From NCBI GenBank assembly GCA_964497515.1, contig CAZCCV010000001.1:109889-173888 (forward strand): a stretch of 64,000 nt of DNA, given 5' to 3'. The stretch is from CAZCCV01 sp964497515. Its GTDB lineage: Bacteria > Armatimonadota > UBA5829 > DTLH01. This document shows, one piece after another, positions 34,791-42,910 of this stretch. Positions within the stretch are counted from its first letter, which is position 1, and the number at the start of each line of letters is the position of its first letter. The translations under genes and the position numbers were made by a program. A model generated the notes under the pieces. It did not search any database and was not told the DNA's origin. It saw nothing but the letters and a program-made list of their open reading frames with translations.

Positions 34791-35573
34791 TCAGCGCGAG
34801 TTAATGACTTCTTCTATCAAGTTGGCGTGCAGTTTGGGATTTGCAGCGATAATGTTGGTATATGGGTTCCTTAGATCTATCGGATAACCCTCAAAATCGC
34901 TGGTCTTCCCACCGGCTTCCTCAATTATGATGGTGCCTGCTGCTATATCCCAGGAGTTTATCGCTCCCTGCAAATATGCATCAGTTCTGCCAGTCGCGAC
35001 ATACGCCGATATCAACGCCGCCGAACCCAACCTGCGGAAGTACGACGTGCGACGTGATATTCTGTCCACATAACCCACAAACTCTTCCCGGTCGGTTCTG
35101 CGCCTCAGCCAACTGATTGAAATAATCGCATCGTCCAGATCTGCCGCGTTCGAAACCTCTATGGAGTTGCCATTAAGTGTGGCACCGCGGCCGCGTTCGG
35201 CTAAGAAGAGTTCGTTGTGGAGTGGATCATAGACAGCTCCGCATACTGAGACGCCGTTTTTTGCCAGTGCAATCGATACACAGAAGAACGGAATTCCGAG
35301 AGAGTAGTTTCGAGTGCCGTCGAGTGGGTCGACGTACCACACGTATTCAGAATTGCTCTGGTTTTCCTGTCCTGCTTCTTCAGATACGATTCCGTGATCC
35401 GGAAACGTCGACCGAATTTGCTCCAGAATGAAGCGTTCGCTTTCAATATCCACATTTGTTACAATATCGCCCCTGTGGTCTTTCGTGTATTGCGATATGA
35501 TGCGGCCATAGTTGTCCCTGATTATAGCTCCGGCTCCTTTTGCCGTTTCGCGGATGAATTCGAGGATTTCCAT
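34791..35573 (-). CDS. Inositol monophosphatase-family protein
   Basis: A 260-residue Mg-dependent phosphatase of the IMPase/SuhB family. The metal-binding motifs are EEAGQ, WYVDPLDGTRNYSLGIPF (the DPxDGT signature) and WDIAAGTIIIEEAGG. Substrates in the family include inositol monophosphate, NADP and other sugar phosphates, and the choice here cannot be made from sequence. It lies upstream of cysE on the same strand with a gap of about 100 bases. The start is the ATG at 35573. Confidence 0.93.
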   Translation of the reverse strand: MEILEFIRETAKGAGAIIRDNYGRIISQYTKDHRGDIVTNVDIESERFILEQIRSTFPDHGIVSEEAGQENQSNSEYVWYVDPLDGTRNYSLGIPFFCVSIALAKNGVSVCGAVYDPLHNELFLAERGRGATLNGNSIEVSNAADLDDAIISISWLRRRTDREEFVGYVDRISRRTSYFRRLGSAALISAYVATGRTDAYLQGAINSWDIAAGTIIIEEAGGKTSDFEGYPIDLRNPYTNIIAANPKLHANLIEEVINSR

Positions 35574-35660
35574 TTTTGCTCCAGTCTGAATACTTTCCGT
35601 ATCTACTACGGTTCCTAATGAAGGGAGTCCTTCCCGCGCGGTTTGCCCAAATGCAAATAT

Positions 35661-36104
35661 CTATCGACGAGGTTGTGGGGAGCCTAGAGCCCAGGGCGGT
35701 TTTCCGAGCTGCGTTCGCAGTACGATTTCGGGTTTGCCTGACCTCGATATGCTGTGTGCTGAGACAGTAAATAGTGTGTTTCTTCTAGCCGAACTGGGAT
35801 TCTCAAGCTCACCGGTCACTGTCACTGTTTCATTAGGTGATAGATCAACTCGCCTGTACCACGAAGGACAGGTTAGAATGAGTGCACGTCCGGAACCGTC
35901 ATCAAGAATATACGCGCTAGTCGATTCAGTAGGAATTATGCGTCCGTGCAGTGTGACGAGCGGTGTTTCTGCCTGAGCAAGCGCATCAGCGATTCTGAGT
36001 GTCTTTGTTCTAGTGAATGCGAGTTCTGCAAACACTCCGATGGCAATTGCCAACGCCACAGCTACAGGAAAGACTCTGAGAAACACTGCGTCACACCCCC
36101 TCAC
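35661..36104 (-). CDS. Small membrane-anchored protein with OB-fold-like domain
   Basis: A 147-residue protein with one N-terminal hydrophobic helix (residues 8-30), then a short beta-rich domain with VTLHGRIIPTESTSAYILDDGSGRALILT and VTVTGELENP. The pattern HGRI...YILDDGSG...VTVTGEL is that of secreted OB-fold (tRNA_anti-like or YhcR-like) domains. I do not recognise the gene. The pattern resembles the C-terminal segments of the lipoprotein at 21786-24773, which fits a lineage-specific family. It lies just upstream of the phosphatase gene. Confidence 0.62.
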   Translation of the reverse strand: MRGCDAVFLRVFPVAVALAIAIGVFAELAFTRTKTLRIADALAQAETPLVTLHGRIIPTESTSAYILDDGSGRALILTCPSWYRRVDLSPNETVTVTGELENPSSARRNTLFTVSAHSISRSGKPEIVLRTQLGKPPWALGSPQPRR

Positions 36105-36197
36105 GCCTTAGTTACAACCGTATTATCATTATACCGGAGCCGTCTTACGGTCAAACTGCTGCGGGCGAGTTGACCGCTGCGTTGGGTTCGTTACTGT

Positions 36198-36226
36198 TTG
36201 ACCACGCTACAACCTCTCAGTATAAT
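36198..36226 (+). promoter_or_regulatory. Strong sigma-70 promoter before the exported protein gene
   Basis: TTGACC (36198-36203) and a perfect TATAAT (36221-36226) are 17 bases apart. The start is expected near 36233, with AAGGGGAG before the ATG at 36275. Confidence 0.85.
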
Positions 36227-36274
36227 TAACGCAGTCGGCAAGCCGACGAATACCCGAAAGGGGAGCAACAAATC

Positions 36275-37108
36275 ATGCGCGTCTTCTGTTGTATTTTGTT
36301 TCTTGTCTTTTCCCTGTTCTTTAGTGCTGCACTTGCAGCAGATGAAGTGGTAGCGTCGAGCGTCGATTTGACCCCGGTTCTTAACCCTGGGGACTCACTT
36401 ACTTACAAGGTCAGAGTTCAAGCGTCTGGAACCGCTGTGGCACCCGGCGCGACTCTGCCCATTCCTTTCGATACCACTTTGAATGTGGTGATGCAGTACA
36501 CAGTGGGCAAGCCAGACAAAGAAGGCGTTTCGCAAGTGACAATTGCCGCCAAAAGCGCGTCCGCTCAGCTTGGCGAAGGAAATGAGATTGTCTTGCCGCC
36601 CTCATACTTCCCAAAGATCATCGCTTTTGTCGATAAATCAGGCGAGATCAAGCGTATGTTCGTCTCCGAGACCACTGCCTTAAAACTACCTGGTATCAAT
36701 TCCAGAAACCTGATACTGCTGTTCAACACTTATGCTCCTTCTGAGCCTGTAAAAGTTGGCGACAACTGGAAGAGACTCGTGGCGCTTCCAAACGAATCCG
36801 ACAAGTACGATCTCTCCTGCACCCTGAAGTCAATAGGGGAGGTCAGTGGCGCAAAAGCAGCCACCATCAAAACTGATCTCAAAATCGTGGCTCCCGCTGA
36901 TGCTGAGTATTCAGCAAAGGGATCAGCCACGTCGAGTTTCAGTCTTGACAACAGGCGTCTTTTACAGTCGGATGCGGAAATGACTGCGAAAGTAGTAGAT
37001 GACAAGCCCAACGCATCTAACGAAGAGGCTTCCGGCACAATTGAAGCTGTTGTAAACATCCATATTGAGTTAGCAACGCTTGTGGAAAAGTCAGCAGGAA
37101 CCAAATAA
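36275..37108 (+). CDS. Exported protein of unknown function
   Basis: A 277-residue protein with a clear signal peptide (hydrophobic core LFLVFSLFFSAALA, cleavage at ALA-ADE). AAGGGGAG lies upstream of the ATG. The mature part is beta-rich with many Ser, Thr and Ala residues and contains LNPGDSLTYKVRVQASGT, EIVLPPSYFPKI and PVKVGDNWKRL. Similar strings appear in uncharacterised periplasmic proteins of about this size that I cannot name. It begins a three-gene group with short spacing (21 and four bases), driven by the promoter at 36198-36226. Confidence 0.72.
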   Translation: MRVFCCILFLVFSLFFSAALAADEVVASSVDLTPVLNPGDSLTYKVRVQASGTAVAPGATLPIPFDTTLNVVMQYTVGKPDKEGVSQVTIAAKSASAQLGEGNEIVLPPSYFPKIIAFVDKSGEIKRMFVSETTALKLPGINSRNLILLFNTYAPSEPVKVGDNWKRLVALPNESDKYDLSCTLKSIGEVSGAKAATIKTDLKIVAPADAEYSAKGSATSSFSLDNRRLLQSDAEMTAKVVDDKPNASNEEASGTIEAVVNIHIELATLVEKSAGTK

Positions 37109-37129
37109 CACTTTAGTAGAGGGCTCGGA

Positions 37130-37864
37130 TTGGTTCTTCTCGGGATACTGTTCACAGGGATCATATTGCTGATTGTCAGCAAATGGTGGGTCGATGGCAC
37201 GATCAGTGGCACCGAATTAATACTGATCTCTGGCGTCTACGGCAGTCTTGTTACAGGATTCTTCGTGCTACTTAGCAATAGGCAGACGGTGGCAACAACT
37301 CTGATTCTCCTGTTTCTTATTGCCACAGCAGCATATGCAATCTATCGCCAACAGAAATTTGGTATTAAGCAGTTCTATAAGGAGAAAATCAAGAGCTATC
37401 AATTGGTGATTGAGGCGGATCCAGCGAATTCCGCAGCTCGATCGCTGCTGGCAAAAGCCTACTATGATCTGGGCGATCTCGACAGCGCAATTGCAGCCAT
37501 GGAGTTAATGATGCAAGTGTCGCCGACATCGCACAAAGAATCGTATGTATTGAAACAATGGCGAGCCGAGCGGGAGCTTAGGGATTCGCATACGATTGTC
37601 TGCAAGCTCTGTCATTCTAAAAACATCTGGGGCCAGACTACCTGCATAGCGTGTCTACAACCTCTTGTTTACAAACAGAGCAAGCCGCAGCGCAGCGTGG
37701 ACGAACTTCGCAGGTGGATAACGTATTGGATTATGGGCGCATCGTGGTTGGTTCTCGCAGTGGTGGCTTTTGTTATGTTCTCAGTGACCACGGCTGTTTT
37801 CGTGATAGTCTGCAGCACGCTGGCTGTAACGGGATGGATGCTGATTTCTGCTTCGAAAGGTTGA
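37130..37864 (+). CDS. Membrane protein with TPR-like segment and zinc-ribbon-like cysteines
   Basis: A 244-residue protein with about three N-terminal helices to residue 72, a cytosolic TPR-like stretch (residues 85-140: YQLVIEADPANSAARSLLAKAYYDLGDLDSAIAAME, here in parts) and a four-cysteine motif CKLCH...CIACLQ near residues 158-178. Two more helices end the protein. The TTG at 37130 follows the previous stop by 21 bases. I do not recognise the family. It could be an adaptor that holds a partner at the membrane; that is inference. Confidence 0.62.
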   Translation: MVLLGILFTGIILLIVSKWWVDGTISGTELILISGVYGSLVTGFFVLLSNRQTVATTLILLFLIATAAYAIYRQQKFGIKQFYKEKIKSYQLVIEADPANSAARSLLAKAYYDLGDLDSAIAAMELMMQVSPTSHKESYVLKQWRAERELRDSHTIVCKLCHSKNIWGQTTCIACLQPLVYKQSKPQRSVDELRRWITYWIMGASWLVLAVVAFVMFSVTTAVFVIVCSTLAVTGWMLISASKG

Positions 37865-37868
37865 TGAA

Positions 37869-38558
37869 TTGAGATACTCTGCCTCAAAAGGTGTATTCCA
37901 CGATAGGTTTGTCACTCTCATTGTTACCCTTACCGGTGGGCTTGTTGTTGCCGGACTCTTGCGGTTCAACTACTCCGCGAGAGGTTACGAGTATTATTTG
38001 GTTGGCAACCTCATAGGCATTCTCTTCATCCCATTGCTAACGATATTCTTCGTGTTCCGTGAAGATCCGTCCAAGTTTGGGTTTCAGCTAGGGGAATCAC
38101 GCCACGTATGGCTTGCAACCACTGTAATGCTGGTGGGGATGGTGGCGATTCTGATTCCGATCTCGAGCCGCCAGGATTTCCAGACTTATTACCCCATATT
38201 CAGACAGTTTGAGTCCTTTTACGATGGAGACTATTTCAATCGCTCAGATACCGTAGCGTTAATCTATGGTTGGGCAAGCTACGGATTGTACCTGTTTTGC
38301 TGGGAGTTCTTTTTCAGAGGATACTTGCTCTTCGGCCTTGCTCGAACCATCAAATGGCCTGCTATCATTATTCAATCCATTGCATTTGGCATACTTCATT
38401 GGGGCAAAGTGCCTATTGAGGTTGCATCTTCATTTGTCGCAGGTTTCATTCTGGGTGCTGTCGCTCTCAGGGCGAAATCATTCTTGCCTTGTTTTGTGCT
38501 CCATTGGGCTGTATCAATAGCGCTCGACGTCCTGGTTCTTGTTAGAGGATCAGTTTAG
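37869..38558 (+). CDS. CPBP-family intramembrane metalloprotease (CAAX protease-like)
   Basis: A 229-residue integral membrane protein of the Abi/CPBP group with six to eight helices. The first motif is CWEFFFRGYLLFGLAR, matching the Exx-xR core; the first Glu of the EExxxR form is Trp, as in many bacterial members. Later motifs are FGILHWGKVP and PCFVLHWAVSI with the His residues expected to bind the metal. The family cleaves prenylated or membrane-proximal peptides. The TTG start lies four bases after the TPR gene. Confidence 0.82.
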   Translation: MRYSASKGVFHDRFVTLIVTLTGGLVVAGLLRFNYSARGYEYYLVGNLIGILFIPLLTIFFVFREDPSKFGFQLGESRHVWLATTVMLVGMVAILIPISSRQDFQTYYPIFRQFESFYDGDYFNRSDTVALIYGWASYGLYLFCWEFFFRGYLLFGLARTIKWPAIIIQSIAFGILHWGKVPIEVASSFVAGFILGAVALRAKSFLPCFVLHWAVSIALDVLVLVRGSV

Positions 38559-38752
38559 CCAATCACACATAAGAACGCTCGATTCTCGAAATTCAATCAC
38601 TGCCCCGTTATCACCCTTTGTGTCGTCCAAAAAGTCACCCGTCTGCGCCGCTAATTACATGGTAAAAACACCAGCCTATGCGGAATGAGATTCTATGATG
38701 ACTGATAGTCTTACCAGTCTGAAATGTCTCATCAAATAAACGGAGGACGCAG

Positions 38753-39193
38753 ATGAAGCTCAGAGCCCTTATCATCGATGACTCCAGGGTTATGCGCAAC
38801 ATGGTTATGGAGTCTCTTCGGCGGACACAGTTAGCCGAGTTCGAGTTTGTAGAAGCCGAGGACGGTGCCGACGGGGTATCCAAGTTCAACCCAAAGAATA
38901 CAGATATCGTCTTCGTCGATTGGAATATGCCCAAGATGAGTGGCATAGAGTTTGTTCGCAAAATCCGCCGTGAACACAAAAACGCTCCAGTGCCAATCGT
39001 AATGGTAACCAGTGAAAAGGCTATCGGCAAAGTAGAGGAAGCATTGGATCAGGCTGGAGCCAATGCATACATCGCCAAGCCATTTACTGTCGAGTATATG
39101 CAGCACAGACTGAGCCCGCTGTTTACTGAACTCGCCACTAAGCAGACACAGAAACCGGGCGGAGGGTTTTTTGGCAAGCTGATGGGCAGCTAG
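38753..39193 (+). CDS. cheY: CheY-like single-domain response regulator
   Basis: A receiver-only protein of 146 residues, first gene of the chemosensory operon. It shows LIIDDSRVMRN with the acidic pair, the phospho-Asp in IVFVDWNMPKMSG, TSEK and the Lys in AYIAKPFT. The ATG is preceded by GGAGGA. It is followed by a CheX-type phosphatase, the likely enzyme that dephosphorylates it. A C-terminal tail (KQTQKPGGGFFGKLMGS) extends beyond the domain. Confidence 0.92.
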   Translation: MKLRALIIDDSRVMRNMVMESLRRTQLAEFEFVEAEDGADGVSKFNPKNTDIVFVDWNMPKMSGIEFVRKIRREHKNAPVPIVMVTSEKAIGKVEEALDQAGANAYIAKPFTVEYMQHRLSPLFTELATKQTQKPGGGFFGKLMGS

Positions 39194-39207
39194 AAAGCTT
39201 GTGTGTT

Positions 39208-39723
39208 ATGTCAAATCAACAGGTAGTAATAGACCATAGCGCCGCCACAGAACTCTTCGATTGTGTTCGAGATTCGGCGCAGGCGACATTTGAGATGATC
39301 TGCGGCGGTACTCCCGCCTGCGTGTCATCGGAGGATTACGACAAGACAGTGGACGGAATCACTTCGGTAATCTCCCTAGTTGGAGATGTAACCTGGACAG
39401 TAATCCTCAGCGTGCCAGAACCTACCGCCGTTGCCTTGAGCGCAAAGTTCGCCGGCTTCGAAATACCCTTTGACAGCTCCGATATGAACGACGTCATAGG
39501 CGAGCTGGTAAACGTTTTGGCTGGCGATATTGTAGCAAGGCTTGATGAACGCAGTGTCAAGGTAGATATGTCCCTTCCAACAGTGGCTCGTGGCAAAGAG
39601 ATGACACTGCATATGCCAGGTGGTACACCGGCGGTTGATTATGTATTTTCAACCCCAGAAGGCGTTTTTCAGGTGGTAGTTGCCGTGGGGGAGCCCGCGA
39701 ATATGAGACGGAGTGGAGTTTAG
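39208..39723 (+). CDS. cheX: CheX/CheC-family chemotaxis phosphatase
   Basis: A 171-residue protein. The active-site helix is DVIGELVNVLAGDI, which has the E-x-x-N pair of CheX and CheC phosphatases that act on CheY-P. The N-terminal part ATELFDCVRDSAQATFEMICGG is the standard family start. An in-frame TTG nine bases earlier could also start it. The gene lies 14 bases after cheY and three before the helical-repeat gene. It differs from the second CheX-type gene at 49035. Confidence 0.82.
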   Translation: MSNQQVVIDHSAATELFDCVRDSAQATFEMICGGTPACVSSEDYDKTVDGITSVISLVGDVTWTVILSVPEPTAVALSAKFAGFEIPFDSSDMNDVIGELVNVLAGDIVARLDERSVKVDMSLPTVARGKEMTLHMPGGTPAVDYVFSTPEGVFQVVVAVGEPANMRRSGV

Positions 39724-39725
39724 CT

Positions 39726-40274
39726 ATGAGTGAAGTGGATGGTGGGTTCGCCGAGCAGTTTGCGAGTATTTCGGCGGACTTATTGGCACTTGAGCCAGAT
39801 GATCGTGAGGGTATAGTGCGTATCGGCGCGAGCCTGGAGCAGTCGATCGCCGCGGTGCCTCACACTATTCCACGATTGGTGGATCTCATTGGTACGTTGC
39901 TCGAGGCGCTGCAGGCACTTTATACGGGGTCTGTACCAGATCCTGCTAAGCTGAAGTCATCGATAAACGAAGCCGCGAGTGCAGTGTCTACACATATAGG
40001 TTCAGAAAACGCCTCACTATGCGATGAGTCACTCGATGTTGCTATGCAGGTGATGCGCGTTGCACTCTGCACTGAGGATGTAGCTGAAGACACCACTTCA
40101 GAAGAAGCACCCAATGATGCATCGGATGTTACTCTAGACGACGTGGCCGCTATGTTGGTTCAGACCGAACCAAACGACAACGATGGTGTGGCAAAGATCG
40201 TAACTGCACTTACTACGTTGGAACAGGCTGGCGGTTACGAAGAACAAGTGCGCCAGTCGATTATCTCTGCTTAA
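39726..40274 (+). CDS. Helical protein between cheX and cheA, resembling a detached CheA N-terminal extension
   Basis: An acidic 182-residue alpha-helical protein of no named family. It has an internal repeat: ADLLALEPDDREGIVRIGASLEQ near residue 20 and AAMLVQTEPNDNDGVAKIVTALTTLEQ (in parts) near residue 145. The stop at 40272-40274 is four bases before the cheA start. The N-terminal region of large CheA proteins in deltaproteobacteria looks similar to my memory, so this may be a split-off part of the kinase. A true role as an adaptor is also possible. Not confirmed by any search. Confidence 0.6.
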   Translation: MSEVDGGFAEQFASISADLLALEPDDREGIVRIGASLEQSIAAVPHTIPRLVDLIGTLLEALQALYTGSVPDPAKLKSSINEAASAVSTHIGSENASLCDESLDVAMQVMRVALCTEDVAEDTTSEEAPNDASDVTLDDVAAMLVQTEPNDNDGVAKIVTALTTLEQAGGYEEQVRQSIISA

Positions 40275-40278
40275 GGAA

Positions 40279-42267
40279 TTGTCGGAAGGCAAGTCGAGTG
40301 ATGCAAATGAAGCTTTCTCAGAAGCGGGTCGGCACTTGGATGCCGCTATGCTTGCGAAAAGCTTTGGAACCACTGATCCTGAGCCTGAGCTGGAAGCTCC
40401 AATCAAATTGGAAGTGCTGGAGTACAATAGCGAAGACTCTCTTCCAGCCGACGCCGACCCAGGACTCCTCTCAGAGTTTATCACGGAGTGCAGAGAGTAC
40501 ATAGAAGGCGCAGAGGCATCGCTTCTAACGCTGGAATCCGAGCCCGAGAATACAGAGGCTGTAAATACAGTCTTTCGAGCGTTTCACACCATTAAAGGTA
40601 CCTCAGCATTTATCGGTTTAACCAGCATATCGGAGCTTGCACACAAGGCCGAATCGCTTCTCACCCGCGTAAGAGAGGGGGAGATTCAGTGTGTCGGCGG
40701 CTATGCCGATTTGGCATTGCAGTCGACCGATATGCTTAAAGAGTTGATACAAACTGTCCAGAACGCGCTTGGCGGAGAACCGCTCATCAAGCCAGATGGT
40801 TACGACGAACTGATGGGCATTCTGGTAAATCCAGAAGCAGCAGGAGTGAGCACTGATTCACAGGGGACAACAGACACTCCGCGAGTCGGTGACATTCTCG
40901 TAGCAGAAGGTCAGGCCAGCCGCGAAGAAGTTGAAGTTGCTGCAGCGGAGAAGGGGCAACTGCCAATTGGTGAAGCCATCGTGCGCGCTGACGCTGCCTC
41001 TGTTACAGAAGTCGCCAAAGCTATACGAACGCAGAAGCGCATTTCAGCATCGCAAGCAACTGTGGAGTCGTCTGTGCGGGTGCGAACGGACCGCCTAGAC
41101 AGGTTGATAGATACAGTCGGTGAGCTGGTTATCGCTCAGTCTATGGTAGCCCAAGACGGAACGGTAGTCCTCGGAGATCATCACGAACTTGCTAAGAAGG
41201 TGACTCACCTCGGAAAGATTGTGCGAGAACTCCAGTATCTCAGCATGTCAATGCGTATGGTGCCCCTCAAACCGACGTTCCAGAAGATGGCGCGACTGGT
41301 AAGAGACGTAGCACAAAAGAGCGGGAAATCGGTGGAATTTATCACCGAAGGCGAAGACACCGAGATCGATCGCAATATGGTCGATATCATCAGTGATCCA
41401 CTTGTTCACATGGTGCGCAACGCCGTCGACCACGGCATAGAGACGAAGGACGTACGTGTCGCGAATGGCAAGCGCGCAAAAGGCACAATCAAACTTCTCG
41501 CTTACCACGCCGGAGGAAATGTTGTAGTCGAACTCCACGACGACGGCAAAGGGTTGGACAAGCAGAGAATTCTTGAAAAGGCAATCTCCAGAGGACTAGT
41601 GGAGTCCGACAAAGGAATGACCGATGCGGACATCTTCAACCTCATCTTCGAGCCTGGTTTCTCCACAGCCGACAAGGTAACTGACGTCTCAGGCAGAGGC
41701 GTTGGAATGGATGTGGTGAAAAAGGGTGTCGAAGCGCTCCGTGGTCGCATAGAGACATCGTCGCAAGCTGGTGTCGGCTCGACCTTTGCAGTCCACGTTC
41801 CACTCACGATGGCAGTAACCGACGGAATGCTCGTGAGAGTGGGCGAGGAACGTTACATAATCCCAACACTCAGCATCGAAAAGAGCTTCCGACCAACAAG
41901 CGATGCGCTTTCTACCGTTACAGGCAGAGGCGAGTTAGTGATGCTGCGTGGAGAGTTGCTGCCAGTATTCCGACTGCATAGGCTGTTCAATGTGACTGGC
42001 GCAATTGAGTCGCTGACCGAAGGTCTGCTGGTGATTCTCGAAGATAGAGACAGGCGTTGTGCGCTTCTAGTAGACGATCTTCTCGGTCAGCATCACGTCG
42101 TCGCAAAGCCTCTCGGCGACGGGATTGGAAGAATTAGGGGCATTTCTGGTGGTGCGATACTCGGCGACGGGAGGGTGGGACTCATCCTCGACGTACCTGA
42201 AATATCGGCAATGGCAAGACAGACTGCGGGGTCTAAAGATGATCGCTCTGCGTCGTGCGCGGCGTAG
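40279..42267 (+). CDS. cheA: Chemotaxis histidine kinase CheA
   Basis: A 662-residue kinase. Order: N-terminal linker (1-60), HPt P1 domain with the phosphorylation site His103 in FRAFHTIKGT, a linker containing VGDILVAEGQASREEVEVAA and IGEAIV...VAKAIRTQK (near 205-255), dimerisation with DTVGELVIAQS, the ATPase domain with HMVRNAVDHGIE, DDGKGLD, GFSTADK and GRGVGMDVV, and a CheW-like P5 domain. The P2 CheY-binding domain is not obvious. The TTG start has a weak GGAA upstream, so translation is probably coupled to the preceding gene. Confidence 0.95.
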   Translation: MSEGKSSDANEAFSEAGRHLDAAMLAKSFGTTDPEPELEAPIKLEVLEYNSEDSLPADADPGLLSEFITECREYIEGAEASLLTLESEPENTEAVNTVFRAFHTIKGTSAFIGLTSISELAHKAESLLTRVREGEIQCVGGYADLALQSTDMLKELIQTVQNALGGEPLIKPDGYDELMGILVNPEAAGVSTDSQGTTDTPRVGDILVAEGQASREEVEVAAAEKGQLPIGEAIVRADAASVTEVAKAIRTQKRISASQATVESSVRVRTDRLDRLIDTVGELVIAQSMVAQDGTVVLGDHHELAKKVTHLGKIVRELQYLSMSMRMVPLKPTFQKMARLVRDVAQKSGKSVEFITEGEDTEIDRNMVDIISDPLVHMVRNAVDHGIETKDVRVANGKRAKGTIKLLAYHAGGNVVVELHDDGKGLDKQRILEKAISRGLVESDKGMTDADIFNLIFEPGFSTADKVTDVSGRGVGMDVVKKGVEALRGRIETSSQAGVGSTFAVHVPLTMAVTDGMLVRVGEERYIIPTLSIEKSFRPTSDALSTVTGRGELVMLRGELLPVFRLHRLFNVTGAIESLTEGLLVILEDRDRRCALLVDDLLGQHHVVAKPLGDGIGRIRGISGGAILGDGRVGLILDVPEISAMARQTAGSKDDRSASCAA

Positions 42268-42302
42268 ACAGAGGCTCCGGCAAAATGGCAGGGGGGAAGA
42301 CA

Positions 42303-42866
42303 ATGACAAAATCACTGGCCTCGTCTGCAGGAACGGAATCCAGCAGGCGGACCGCATCAGCGAAAGAGGCGGAAGGTGGGGGGCGCTACCTCACATTCTT
42401 CCTCGCGGGGGAGGAGTATGGACTCGAGATTCTGAAAGTCCACGAGATAATCGGAATGATGTCCATCACACCAGTGCCTCGCACTCCCGAATACGTACGG
42501 GGAGTAATCAATCTTAGGGGGAAAGTAATCCCCGTGGTGGATCTGAGACTTAAGCTAGATATGCCAGCCGAAGAGGCGACGGAACAGTCGTGCATAATCG
42601 TTGTGCAGGCTAACCGCCGCGATATTGGCATTGTAGTCGACAGAGTCTCCGAAGTCCTTACGATATCCGGCGAAGACATAGAGGATACTCCTTCTTTTGG
42701 AACCTCTGTCTGCTCGGACTATATCCTTGGCATAGGCAAGTCAGAAGGCAAGGTAAAACTGCTTCTCGATATCGACCGAGTGCTGCAGATGCAGGAAGTC
42801 GATATCACAGGATCCGAAGTTGAGACTGACGAGAATGCAGAGGAAACCATGCCACTTGCCGCTTAG
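42303..42866 (+). CDS. cheW: Chemotaxis coupling protein CheW
   Basis: A 187-residue CheW with a 30-residue N-terminal extension. The core begins [21 protein letters not shown], followed by [23 protein letters not shown] and [10 protein letters not shown]. The ATG at 42303 has AGGGGGGAAG upstream. An earlier in-frame start near 42255 would overlap cheA but lacks a ribosome site. It links the receptors encoded next to CheA. Confidence 0.95.
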   Translation: MTKSLASSAGTESSRRTASAKEAEGGGRYLTFFLAGEEYGLEILKVHEIIGMMSITPVPRTPEYVRGVINLRGKVIPVVDLRLKLDMPAEEATEQSCIIVVQANRRDIGIVVDRVSEVLTISGEDIEDTPSFGTSVCSDYILGIGKSEGKVKLLLDIDRVLQMQEVDITGSEVETDENAEETMPLAA

Positions 42867-42910
42867 GCCGAGTGGACACAATAATGGCATCAGAAAGGAG
42901 TAGATTCGCA

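Noticed and set aside
38559..38752. Sigma-28 promoter before the chemosensory operon
   Set aside because: No TAAA-N15-GCCGATAA match could be found.
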